Assembly: GCF_964275005.1 (NCBI RefSeq)
Contig: NC_092692.1
Span: 11,890,764-11,954,763, forward strand
Reading direction: 5' to 3'
Source: Diadema setosum
Lineage: Eukaryota > Echinodermata > Echinoidea > Diadematoida > Diadematidae
DNA: 64,000 bases
Part shown: positions 49,401-58,615 of the stretch, in pieces
How positions within the stretch are numbered: position 1 is the stretch's first letter
Layout of the letters: every line of letters starts with the position of its first letter
Program-made: the position numbers and the translations under genes
Notes under the pieces: model-generated
What the model was told of the DNA's origin: nothing
Databases searched by the model: none
What the model saw: only the letters and a program-made list of their open reading frames with translations

Positions 49401-51501
49401 TTCTTCCTTCTCCTTTCTCACTCTCCCTCTCAACCTCTCCCTTCCTTCATTCCCTCCCTCCCTCTCTCCTCTCTCCCTCTCTTATATTTCCATTGATATA
49501 TCTCTTTCTATCAATCTATCTGTTCTTCTCCTTTCTCACTCTCCCTTTCAACCTCTCCCTTCCTTCATTCCCTCCCTCCCTCTCTCCTCTCTCCCTCTCT
49601 TATATTTCCATTGATATATCTCTTTCTATCAATCTATCTGTTCTTCTCCTTTCTCACTCTCCCTCTCAACCTCTCCCTTCCTTCATCCCCTCCCTCCCTC
49701 TCTCCCTCTCTCATATTTCCATTGATATATCTCTTTCTATCTATCTATCTCTTCTTCCTTCTCCTTTCTCACTCTCCCTCTCAACCTCTCCCTTCCTTCA
49801 TCCACTCCCTCCCTCTCTCCCTCTCTCATATTTCCATTGATATATCTCTTTCTATCAATCTATCTGTTCTTCTCCTTTCTCACTCTCCCTCTCAACCTCT
49901 CCCTTCCTTCATCCCCTCCCTCCCTCTCTCCTCTCTCCCTCTCTTATATTTCCATTGATATATCTCTTTCTATCAATCTATCTGTTCTTCTCCTTTCTCA
50001 CTCTCCCTCTCACCCTCTCCCTCCCTCTCTCCTCTCTCCCTCTCTCATATTTCCATTGATATATCTCTTTCTATCAAACTATCTCTTCTTCCTTCCCCTT
50101 TCTCACTCTCCCTCTCAACCTCTCCCTTCCTTCATCCCCTCCCTCCCTCTCTCCTCTCTCCCTCTCTTATATTTCCATTGATATATCTCTTTCTATCTAT
50201 CTCTTCTTCCTTCTCCTTTCTCACCCTCCCTTTCAACCTCTCCCTTCCATCATCCCCTCCCTCCCTCTCTCCCTCTCTCATATGTCCATTGATATATCTC
50301 TTTCTATCTATCTATCTCTTCTTCCTTCTCCTTTCTCACTCTCCCTGTCAACCTCTCCCTTCCTTCATTCCCTCCCTCCCTCTCTCCCTCTCTCATATGT
50401 CCATTGATATATCTCTTTCTATCAATCTATCTCTTCTTCCTTCTCCTTTCTCACTCTCCCTCTCAACCTCTCCCTTCCTTCATCCCCTCCCTCCCTCTCT
50501 TTCCTCTCTCCCTCTCTTATATTTCCATTGATATATCTCTTTCTATCAATCTATCTCTTCTTCCTTCTCCTTTCTCACTCTCCCTCTCACCCTCTCCCTC
50601 CCTCTCTCCTCTCTCCCTCTCTCATATGTCCATTGATATATCTCTTTCTATCTATCTATCTCTTCTTCCTTCTCCTTTCTCACTCTCCCTCTCAACCTCT
50701 CCCTTCCTTCATCCCCTCCCTCCCTCTCTTTCCTCTCTCCCTCTCTTATATTTCCATTGATATATCTCTTTCTATCAATCTATCTCTTCTTCCTTCTCCT
50801 TTCTCACTCTCCCTCTCACCCTCTCCCTCCCTCTCTCCTCTCTCCCTCTCTCATATGTCCATTGATATATCTCTTTCTATCAATCTATCTCTTCTTCCTT
50901 CTCCTTTCTCACTCTCCCTCTCACCCTCTCCCTCCCTCTCTCCTCTCTCCCTCTCTCATATGTCCATTGATATATCTCTTTCTATCTATCTATCTCTTCT
51001 TCCTTCTCCTTTCTCACTCTCCCTCTCAACCTCTCCCTTCCTTCATTCCCTCCCTCCCTCTCTCCCTCTCTCATATGTCCATTGATATATCTCTTTCTAT
51101 CTATCTATCTCTTCTTCCTTCTCCTTTCTCACTCTCCCTCTCAACCTCTCCCTTCCTTCATCCCCTCCCTCCCTCTCTTTCCTCTCTCCCTCTCTTATAT
51201 TTCCATTGATATATCTCTTTCTATCAATCTATCTCTTCTTCCTTCTCCTTTCTCACTCTCCCTCTCACCCTCTCCCTTCCATCATTCCCTCCCACCCTCC
51301 CTCCTTTCCTCTCTCCTCCTTCCATTCCATCTCCTCCTCCTCCTCCTCCTCCTCGTATGCTTCTACTCTCAGGAGCTTCTCGTCAACTTCCCCGCCGAGC
51401 AGGAGAAGCTACAGCGATTCCGGGAGAACCTGAAGACATTCCAGAGCCTGCGCTGGGAGGAGAGTTGGAAAAGAACCGTCAAACCAACCCTGTACATCTA
51501 G
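29104..51501 (+). CDS. ALG1: ALG1, chitobiosyldiphosphodolichol beta-1,4-mannosyltransferase
   Basis: Ten exons join with consistent phases into 485 residues (human: about 464): 29104-29374, 31986-32063, 32849-32955, 33611-33759, 34266-34425, 34848-35040, 36191-36370, 37834-37948, 41781-41856, 51373-51501. The enzyme moves mannose from GDP-mannose to GlcNAc2-PP-dolichol on the cytosolic face of the ER, the first mannosylation of N-glycan precursor assembly (EC 2.4.1.142, CAZy GT33). A membrane anchor lies at about residues 14-45. Hallmarks in order: [106 protein letters not shown] and [15 protein letters not shown]. All are intact, so the gene looks functional. ATG 29104 has A at -3 and precedes the anchor. 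The oddity is the 9.5-kb last intron filled by a minisatellite. Confidence 0.97.
30742..30880. repeat. Poly-G/poly-C/poly-A cluster
   Basis: A G12 run and G-rich stretch, then a C12 run that could pair with it, then C14 and about 28 A. It lies in ALG1 intron 1 and is prone to sequencing and assembly error. Confidence 0.8.
31522..31758. mobile_element. hAT-like MITE with CATACTTGCCAAC ends
   Basis: The ends CATACTTGCCAAC and GTTGGCAGGTATG are near-perfect inverted repeats. GGAAGGG stands on both sides, compatible with a target duplication. The interior repeats TAAGATTTT. It lies in ALG1 intron 1, 230 bp before exon 2. Confidence 0.7.
31986..32063 (+). CDS. ALG1: ALG1 exon 2
   Basis: 78 bp, acceptor TTTTCCAG, donor GTGAGT. 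Encodes [20 protein letters not shown] and the residues after it, aligning with the human SKPHDELL region. Confidence 0.9.
32849..32955 (+). CDS. ALG1: ALG1 exon 3
   Basis: 107 bp, acceptor TATCTGCAG, donor GTTGGT. Encodes a hydrophobic helix ([20 protein letters not shown]) and ends ILVQ, joining NPP in the next exon. Confidence 0.9.
33611..33759 (+). CDS. ALG1: ALG1 exon 4
   Basis: 149 bp, acceptor TTTGCCAG, donor GTAAGG. Encodes [20 protein letters not shown] through [14 protein letters not shown]-rich stretch follows in the intron. Confidence 0.93.
33785..34010. repeat. (CTT)n/TC-rich low-complexity tract
   Basis: Includes about eleven TTC triplets (33858-33890). The long Ser- or Leu-rich frames here are artefacts of it. 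It lies in ALG1 intron 4. Confidence 0.85.
34266..34425 (+). CDS. ALG1: ALG1 exon 5
   Basis: 160 bp, acceptor CTGTTAAG, donor GTGACT. Encodes [20 protein letters not shown] to DQHE, matching the human EKFFG...C...AM..DL..NW segment. Confidence 0.92.
34848..35040 (+). CDS. ALG1: ALG1 exon 6
   Basis: 193 bp, acceptor CATTTCAG, donor GTGAGT. A variable linker is followed by [20 protein letters not shown], a signature of the family. Confidence 0.94.
35673..36038 (+). mobile_element. ~365-bp TTAAAGG-ended MITE, copy 2
   Basis: The terminal TTAAAGGCATAATTTACC and GGTAAACTGGACCTTTAA are inverted. Most of the interior matches the copy at 25699-26061. It ends about 150 bp before ALG1 exon 7. Confidence 0.8.
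36191..36370 (+). CDS. ALG1: ALG1 exon 7
   Basis: 180 bp, acceptor ACTTCACAG, donor GTTAGT. Encodes the nucleotide-sugar side ITGKGP and [15 protein letters not shown]. Confidence 0.94.
37412..37771. mobile_element. pogo/Tigger-like MITE, 360 bp
   Basis: The ends CAGTTGAACCTCTCGTATCC and GGATAAGAGAGGTTCAACTG are inverted and flanked by TA on both sides. The interior has further ATCCGGATAA motifs. TA target and CAGT-starting ends fit the pogo/Tigger group. It lies in ALG1 intron 7, 62 bp before exon 8. Confidence 0.8.
37834..37948 (+). CDS. ALG1: ALG1 exon 8
   Basis: 115 bp, acceptor CACCCCAG, donor GTGAGT. Encodes [20 protein letters not shown] and [17 protein letters not shown], the donor-binding Rossmann region. 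Confidence 0.94.
38753..38903. mobile_element. hAT-type MITE, GGATCCA family, copy 2
   Basis: The termini CAGTGACAGATCCAGG and CCTGGATCCGCCCCTG are inverted, with a poly-A and G-rich interior. Confidence 0.7.
39234..39445. repeat. Fold-back repeat of 'CTCGTGGG' motifs, copy 1
   Basis: CACGAGACCAACACCCACAA at the left is mirrored by GGGTGTTGGTCTCG at the right. The interior repeats CGAACTCATGAGCTGT in variant forms. A second copy is at 58915. Confidence 0.7.
39637..40260. mobile_element. 624-bp element with GGCAAAACAATGTAT terminal and internal repeats
   Basis: The ends GCCTTGAGATGGCAAAACAA and TTGTTTTGCCGTCTCAAGGC are inverted. At least four more (G)CAAAACAATGTA motifs lie inside in both orientations. 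No transposase frame. ALG1 intron 8. Confidence 0.75.
40868..41034. mobile_element. 'TTGCTCCTGCGACA' MITE, copy 1
   Basis: The ends TTGCTCCTGCGACAGTTGCT and its diverged complement face each other. The middle holds CCCTAACCCTAA, a telomere-like motif that is part of the element. Confidence 0.7.
41781..41856 (+). CDS. ALG1: ALG1 exon 9
   Basis: 76 bp, acceptor ATATGCAG, donor GTCAGT. Encodes [20 protein letters not shown] and LSKQLQ. Confidence 0.92.
42486..42507. repeat. (AT)n microsatellite
   Basis: About 22 bp of AT dinucleotides in ALG1 intron 9. Confidence 0.85.
42590..43013. mobile_element. 'TTGCTCCTGCGACA' MITE, copy 2, split by another element
   Basis: Its two halves (42590-42712 and 42918-43013) together match copies at 40868 and 60092. 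The gap between them is the 205-bp TA-flanked element at 42713-42917. Confidence 0.75.
42713..42917. mobile_element. 205-bp TA-flanked MITE (CTGTAAAA ends)
   Basis: CTGTAAAAC and GCTTTACAG ends are flanked by TA on both sides. It is inserted into an older MITE, whose unoccupied copies show the pre-insertion site. A related piece lies at 51551-51722. Confidence 0.8.
43070..43540 (+). repeat. Degenerate left edge of the ALG1-intron minisatellite
   Basis: Pyrimidine-rich units with a duplicated ~60-bp block (TTCCATTCTTCTTCACCTCC ... near 43227 and 43438). They flank an (AT)n run (43345-43398). Confidence 0.75.
43345..43398. repeat. (AT)n microsatellite
   Basis: About 54 bp of alternating AT with two CATA interruptions, at the array edge. 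Confidence 0.9.
43541..51270 (+). repeat. Pyrimidine-rich minisatellite array, about 70 units, in ALG1 intron 9
   Basis: Each unit (about 92-124 bp) starts CATATGTCCATTGATATATC or CATATTTCCATTGATATATC. It continues with CTATCTATC and a long C/T tract. From about 43.6 to 46.3 kb the units form a higher-order repeat of about 317 bp (roughly 98 + 105 + 114). From about 46.4 kb simpler 115-124-bp units dominate. The long Ser/Leu/Pro-rich frames (up to 320 codons) are shadows of the repeat: every frame is closed by a TGA inside ATTGATAT when phase changes. No AG or GG is seen on the sense strand. The minus strand carries a GGG-rich quadruplex motif per unit. Confidence 0.97.
51373..51501 (+). CDS. 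ALG1: ALG1 exon 10 (terminal)
   Basis: 129 bp from the acceptor TACTCTCAG to TAG 51499-51501. Encodes the C-terminal helix ([20 protein letters not shown] and on to LRWEESW). The repeat array ends only about 80-100 bases upstream of this acceptor. Confidence 0.94.
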   Translation, partial: ELLVNFPAEQEKLQRFRENLKTFQSLRWEESWKRTVKPTLYI

Positions 51502-52352
51502 AGGCTGATGACCCAATGCCCTCCCTCCCTCCACCCCAAGGAAATATATTGTAGAACCTGAAGTTTTTTTTGCGAATTTTATGAAGAGCCAAGATTTGTG
51601 TGAAGTTAAAGTGCGTGTGAAAGTTCTTGTCTACACTACATGCATTGCATACCAGTGGCAATTTGTCAAACTTTCATGCAGCAAAAAAAGGGCATCGTCT
51701 ACAAGTGTTACAGTATTTTATTTGCAGAACTCCTTCCAGGGGTGGTCTCGCATGAGGCTTTATGCTAAGCTGAGTGTGGAAATGTACTGTTTATAGGCCT
51801 ATATTTATCAAGACAATAATCGACATCATTCTCAAGTTGGCCTGAAAATTTTTCATTTGTGAAGTCTGTAATTGACAACATTCCATTCATGGCTGCAGCA
51901 TTATTTATTTTTTATTCTTTTTATAATGAGAACATCAATACTTTCAACTCATTTTGAGACTTCTTTGTTGCTCAGATTGTGAAAAGAAAAGTTAGGAAGT
52001 TATATGTCTGTTCAGCCGGCCGGATGGCAGTTTGATACAGGTGGAATTTTGCAGGAAAATCAGACAATTTGATACAGATAGGATGTTGTGAAAAAATGTG
52101 AGTGAGTTCAATACAAATGGGATGTTGCAGAAAATATGAAGCAGTTTGGTGCAAAGGGATGCTAAGAAAGAGGATACTGAGTACATTGGATGTTTCATTT
52201 CTTTTGTCCAGGTATACTCACCGTGCTTCAGCTGTTCTGGAACAAGTGTTTGTTTGTTGTTGTTTTTTCCCCTTCCTCATCCCTTTCCAACTGCAGAGAA
52301 TTCTGTGCATAACATTTAAAGAACACTTTCATGAAGGTTACGATACTGTATA
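51502..52352 (+). other. Region after ALG1 stop, probable 3' UTR and flank
   Basis: Contains a MITE remnant (51551-51722) and four GATACAG/GTTTGATACAG-like short repeats (52030-52160). I see no AATAAA before the hAT-like element at 52353, so the transcript end is unclear. Confidence 0.4.
51551..51722. mobile_element. MITE remnant related to the 42713 element
   Basis: Shares AAAGTTCTTGTCTACACTA and GCAATTTGTCAAACTTTCAT-like stretches with 42713-42917. It would lie in the ALG1 3' UTR. Confidence 0.6.
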
Positions 52353-55300
52353 CAGGGCTGCACACTGGCGCCGGTCCGACGGTCAAAGACCGGTAAAAGT
52401 CACTGTCGGACCGGTAACTTTTCAGGAAATCCACAAGTTACCGGTCCGACATGACCAGTAAAAAAAAGCATTGGTGGGGTCAGTAGAAAGAAAAATAGCA
52501 GCCCCGATCAGGGAGAAACAGAATGCAAGATATCGCACTGTTCAACAAGTTTTACGCAAGTTTTCGTTTATGTCTACCGGTGCACTTTGTACAGTAAACA
52601 TACATTAGTTTTGAGCACTAGCAGTCGACCAGTTATTCGCCCTCGCGCTTGCGCATTTGGCGCTGCTCACGCACTGCCATGCAATGCAATACATGCAGAG
52701 CATGTACAGTGTAACTGCTTTTCGTTTGCTTGCGATCGGCGGTCATGCCAGACAAGAAGCATTGATAGAAGCGCACGCATTTCTGGTTCATTTTACTCAT
52801 GATTTTTTAACGCAAGATCGATCCGATCCCGGCTTCGCAGCAGCGTGGCAGTTTTGTTAGAACTAATTTACTTGTGTCGATTTTTAGAAAAAGTAAAAAC
52901 ACATTCGATATTCAGCGATACAGTAAATGAATCTGATTGCGTTCATTTTCATTTTACACAGTCATTTCACAAATGAATATTTTCATTCGCTCAGAATGGT
53001 CTCATAATGAAGATAGGCGCAAAAAGGATCACGAAATCGGCTCTTCCGTGTACTTTTTAAGAACGCATGCACAAAATGTGAAGAGATAATACTAGGGAGG
53101 AAAAAAAATCATGAAATCATGGCAGTCCCGCTTACATATTTGAGGTAGAAATCGTCCCAAAAAGGATCATGAATTCGACCGGCCGCGTTGTATCTTTCAA
53201 AAGCTTATATACGAAATGCGAAGAGATTATAGAGGAGAGAGAAAAAAAATAAAGGACACATTTTGGTGAGTGCATCATAAAAGATTACAGCCGAATAACA
53301 ATTCATGAAATCAACGCAATCCCGTTGAAATTTGAGGAAATAATAGGCGCAAAAAGGATCTTGAATTCAGTCCTTCATGCCGTGTTGGTTATCAAAAACG
53401 CATGCACAAATGCGACGAGATTATCGGGAGAAAAATAAAAAACACATTTTACCCTTCTGGTGCGTGCATCATAAAAGATTACATCTGAAGTGATTCATGA
53501 AATCGCCACAATCCCGCTGATATTTGAGGTAGAAATAGGCGCAAAAAGGATCGTGAATCCGGCCGTGTCGTATACCTTTTAAGAACGCATGTACGAAATG
53601 GGAAAAGATTAGCGGGAGAAAAATAAAGGACACATTTTCACCCCTTTTGGCGCTTGCATCATTTGTACAGCCGAATAGTAATTCATGAAAATTTCGCAAC
53701 CCCGTTGGAATTTTAGAGTAAACAATAATAGGCGCAAAAAGAATATTGAATTCGGCCCTGCATGCAATGTATAATTTTGAAAACGCATGCACAAATGCGA
53801 AGAAATTATCGGGAGAAAAATAAAGAACGCATTTTCAACCCTTCTGGTGAATGTATCACAAAAGATTACAGCCGAAATAATTAATGACATATCGCAATCC
53901 CGCTGATATTTGATGTAGAAATAGGCGCTAAAAGGATCGTGAATTCGGCCTTGACGTATAGGCATGTACGCAATGCGAAGTGATTATTGGGTGAAAAATA
54001 CAGGACACATTTTCAAACCCTTTTGGCCCGTGCATCATAAAGATTAGAGCCGAATAATAATTCATAAAATCATCGCAATCCCGTTGAAGTTTGAGGAAAC
54101 GATAGGCGCAAAAGAATCATGATTTTTGGCCGTGTCGTGTATCTTTTAAGAACGCATTTACGAAATGCGAAGAGTTTATCGGGGAAAAATAAAGGACACA
54201 TTTTCAACCCATTTTGGCGCGTTATCATAAAAGATTGCATCCGAAGTCATACATGAAATCATCGCAATCCCGCTGATATTTGAGGTAGAAATAAACGCAA
54301 AAAGGAGCGTGAATTCGGCCGTGTCGTATACCTTTCAAGAACGCATGTACGGAATGCGAAGAGATTATGGGGAGAAAAATAGAGAACGCATTTTCAATCA
54401 TTCTAGCTAGTCCGTGCATCACAAAAGATTACATCTGAAGTAATTCATGAAATTGCCACAATTCGGCTGATATTTAATGTAGAAGTAGGCGATAAAAGGA
54501 TCGTGAATTCAGCCGTGTCGTATACGCGTACGAAATGCGAAGAGATTATTGGGAGAAAAATACAGGACACATTTTCAACCCCTTTTGGCCCGTGCATCAT
54601 AAAGATTACAGCCGAATAATAATTCATGAAATCATCGCAATCCCGTTGACGTTTGAGGAAACAATAGGCGCAAAAAGAATCAGGATTTTTGGCCGTGACG
54701 TATATATTTTAAGCACGCATTTACGAAATGCGAAGAGTTTATCCGGGAAAAATAAAGGACACATTTTCAACCCATTTTGGCGCGTTATCATAAAAGATTA
54801 CAGCCGAAGTTATTCATAAAATCATCGCAATCCCGCTGATGTTTTAGGTAGAAATAGGCGCAAAAAGGATCGTGAATTCGGCCGTGTCGTATACCTTTCA
54901 AGAACGCATGTACGGAATGCGAAGAGATTATGGGGAGAAAAATGAAGAACGCATTTTCAACCATTCTCGCCGGTGCGTGCATTACAAAAAGTTACATCCG
55001 AAGTAATTCATGAAATCGCCACAATTCCGCTGATATTTGAGGTAGAAATAGGCGCAAAAAGTATCATGAAATTGGCCATGTGGTGCATCTTTTTACGAAC
55101 GCACTTACGAAATTCGAAGAGTTTATCGGGAAAAATAAAGGACACATTTTCAACCTCTTTCGGCGCTTACATCATAAAAGATTACAGCCGAAGTAATTTA
55201 TGAAATCGTCACAATCCCGCTGATATTTGAGGTAGAAATAGGCGCAAAAAGTATCATGAATTCGGCCATGTGGTGCATCTTTTTTTAAGAACGCACTTAC

Positions 55301-55992
55301 GAAATTCGAAGAGTTTATCGGGAAAAATAAAGGACACATTTTCAACCTCTTTTGGCGCTTGCATCTGAAAATATTACAGCCGAAGTAATTTATGAAATCG
55401 TCACAATCCCGCTAATATTTGAGGTGGAAATGGGCGCAAAAAGGATTGCGAATTCGGCCCTGCATGTCGAGTACCTTTCAAGAACGCATGCACAAATGCG
55501 AAGAGATTATCGGGAGAAAAATAAAGAACCCCTTGTAGCGCGTGCATCAGAAAATATCACAGCTAAAATAATTCATTAAATCGTCGCAATCCAACTGACC
55601 ACCAAGAGCAGGTTACGCAGCAAGTTCGTGCGCCGATGTTTAGAAAAAGTCACAAACGCATTTGATACAATCTGATTTTGTTCATTATCATTTTACACTG
55701 TAATTCACAAACATTCCATTTTTCCTATCTTTTTTTTTTATTTCTTGTGCAATTAATAATGCAAGTTTAAAAAAAAATAATATTAATCTGTAAAATGTAC
55801 ATGGGTAAGGGGGTACGTCCATAAAAAAAAACAAGAAAATAAGTTTGCAAGTCATTTAATGTTTTTTTAGGTTGTCGTTGTTGACCGGTAAATTTTCTGT
55901 TCGGACCGGTAAAAAATGGTAAAATGGGGCATTTACCGGTCCGACAGAGACAGGTTGGACCGGTAGAAAAAATGGGTTAGTGTGCAGCCCTG
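52353..55992. mobile_element. 3.64-kb non-autonomous hAT-like element carrying a satellite
   Basis: Perfect 14-bp terminal inverted repeats (CAGGGCTGCACACT) are flanked by CTGTATA on both sides (52346-52352 and 55993-55999). Several ACCGGTCCGAC-like subterminal motifs lie within about 120 bp of each end in both orientations. The interior is a satellite array and no transposase frame exists. CAGGG-type ends fit hAT; hAT normally makes 8-bp duplications, and I see seven matching bases. Inserted into the left end of the element ending at 56235. Confidence 0.8.
52980..55610. repeat. ~193-bp satellite array, about 14 units, inside the hAT-like element
   Basis: The motif GGCGCAAAAAGGATC recurs near 53020, 53155, 53348, 53541, 53734, 53928, 54108, 54298, 54490, 54668, 54862, 55054, 55245 and 55435. 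Units also share GAACGCATG, GCGAAGAGATTATCGGGAGA and ATCGCAATCCCGCTGATATT. They have diverged. Open frames in it repeat the same nonsense peptide and are not genes. Confidence 0.93.
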
Positions 55993-56235
55993 CTGTATAT
56001 GGCATATATTTTGCGACTCTAAATTTTCGCGAATCAAGAATTCCCGACGATTTCGCAAGTGGTTAAATTCGCGATTGTGGAGTCCTGTAATGAACGGAGA
56101 AATGTACACACTTATGTCACATCCCCATCAGGATCAGAGTCAATATTTTCGCATGTCTTTAATTTTGCGAATAGCTCCTGACTCGCGAAATTTCACGAAA
56201 ATAAAAACCTCGCGAAATATTCAGCATATACAGTA
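55993..56235. mobile_element. TA-type MITE with GCGAATTTT motifs, split by the hAT-like element
   Basis: Left end CTGTATATGGCATATATTTT and right end TATTCAGCATATACAG are inverted. The first bases are also found at 52344-52352, on the far side of the hAT-like element. The interior has repeated TTTCGCGAA motifs. Confidence 0.65.
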
Positions 56236-58615
56236 GTTTGTATGACACAGGTTCTTGAATGCTGTAAAAGTAGACATTTTTTTACTACTCGTAGTTGGTA
56301 CTTGGACAAAATTTGCATTTGTAAAGATTTTGCTGACCCTCAACCCTTCACTAATGATGATGTAAATTTGTGTGGACAATAGTAAGAATGCGTACACTTT
56401 TATCTTCTTTTTTTTTCTGTTTTTTATTTTTTGCTGGTTTCACCCCTGTTAAAATGTGTCATATTTTCTACTTTCGTGTTTGTAGTAGAGGGACTTTTTT
56501 TTTTTTATACCAGGATAACTGTCCTCATTTCAAATAAGATCAACATACATGTAGTTTCAGTTTTATGGGTCTTTTTAAACCCATATAATCAGATTTCCTT
56601 CATATCTCATTTCATTTCTGGATGTAAATTTAATTCCTCATGGTCCTCAAGTGGAATAAAAGGAAAAGTTTGCTTGTTGTTTTAGTGCAGTCCTACCTAA
56701 TAACCCTGTATGTGTTTGGTCAATGTGTTAGTGTTGCACGACGTTTATGTTTTCCTGTGGAACATTTTCCTGCTTCCAACAAATATAACATGAAATGCCA
56801 AACTCATAATCAGAGTCAGTGGTTTTCTTTTGCATATGGTATTTCAAATGATAGATGAGATACATCGTATTACCGCAAGAGATGACCATTAGTTTGCTGG
56901 TCGTATATTATAATTGGTGCTCAGGTGAATTGTTTCCAAGACCATAGTCAAGTCAAACCTTAAGACTGTCATTTGTTCAGTTTTCAGCAAAATTAATAGC
57001 AAGAGCACAAATACATACATTACTATTGCTGAACAGGCCCATAGCAGCATAAACCTAGTTGTTTTCTGCATTAGTTCTCATCGTTTGTTGTTAATTTTGT
57101 TCGAAAGGTTAGGGAGAAATTTATAGTCCTAGTTATGTCAGTTGGATGGAAAGATACCACCTCAAAAATGCCTCAATCACCGTGAGCTTGCAGGTTGCCA
57201 GGGACTACGGGTATATAGAATTGATTGGGGGACATTGTCCATTTAAGAGATAAATCCTTCCTGCTGTGCTCCTAAACAGGAACACGTTAACAAACACATG
57301 AAGACAAGCACTATTTTAGTTGGCATTTCAAGAGGAACCTTCACTAACGTTGATGTCCTTTAACTTGTTGTCTACAAGTAATCTCGGAAGCAACAGGTTA
57401 ATGTGGATAGTAAGAAGATAATATTTTTAACAACCTGGAACTCCTGAGTTTACATGGAAGTCATTTATAGCTGAAACAGGCATTCACATTAAAAGAAGAA
57501 GTACTTGTGTGTATAAGGAATAGTATGCTACCCTGCACCTTTACCTTTTATAACTTCATTTCCTTGTATTTGCGTCGTAAGTCAACATTGATTAGTGCCA
57601 AAAGAGGAACTGTGATAAAAAGTATATAGCGGAAATTGATGTGTAATGGGGTGCTCTCAACCACTACCGTTTAGAGTTGTCTGTCTGGAGTCATGGGTTG
57701 GCGAGTAAAGTCTATTAATTGTTTAATCATTATCTGATGTCAAAGTTTGATTTGCTATCAGTATTGATTCTAACATTAAGTATTATTTAGGGGTGACATT
57801 GTAATGGTTTATGTTTGTTGAAGTTTAAAGTGCTGGTGTTTAGTTTGAGCATGGGAAATGCTGTGTCATCGAGAGCTACATTTGCTGTTATACCATATTC
57901 ACATATGAATTACAGTATTAGCAAGTGACATTGATTAGCAAAATAGTGCAGCGATATGCATTAGTTTGAGGATTGATGATGCATTTCTGTAATTATATGA
58001 ATGCATTACAGTATATCAATTCTTTTGTAGACTTTTCAAATTTTTTTGTTATACATTTTCTTTCCCAAAATGTCAATCAACTTCAGCATTTATGTGTGAG
58101 CGATTCACTTTGTTTTTTTCCCCCTTGGTTCACATTCGATATGAAGGATTTTTCGATTTTGTGTTGAAGATTATCATTTTTGGCATCATGATATCATTCT
58201 AATTGGTGACAGATTAGTTTTTGTTTGTTTATGTTGTTGTTTGTTTTTTTGGCACAACATCTGCATTCAGTTTCTCACTAGTCGAGTTTAGGTCATGATA
58301 ATGTCATAAATGTTAGTTTTAATTTCATTTTCAATAATACAAGTTCATATATTTTCAGCAATTAATCTCGTACATCACTGCCGAGATACTGCAGTTGTTC
58401 AGTTTGGGGTTTTTGTGACTTCCCAGTGTCCTTCCTGTTAAATTCTGGGGTTTTTATCAACATTTACAGAGATCATTCATATTCATATTTGATTTTTTTG
58501 TTATCTACAAATCATATCAAGTTCAACAATCTTGAAAATGTTAACTTGATGATCATGACATCACCTTTATTGTAAGTCGCAAGTCTCAATTTCGTAAAAC
58601 CAGTAATGTATACAT
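56236..58615. other. Intergenic, nothing recognised
   Basis: AT-rich sequence. Short open frames only, none with splice-site support or a known domain. Confidence 0.5.

Noticed and set aside
43432..51501. Long Ser/Leu/Pro-rich open frames, up to 320 codons
   Set aside because: They are translations of the minisatellite. Two frames are open per unit, the peptide repeats with the unit, and frames shift with unit length. Only the last 129 bp (ALG1 exon 10) is coding.
53469..55579. Repeated open frames on both strands in the 193-bp array
   Set aside because: The same peptide fragment recurs because the DNA repeats. There is no splice support and no known domain.
52980..55610. CRISPR-like regular spacing
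   Set aside because: Whole ~193-bp units repeat, not short repeats with unique spacers, and the genome is eukaryotic.
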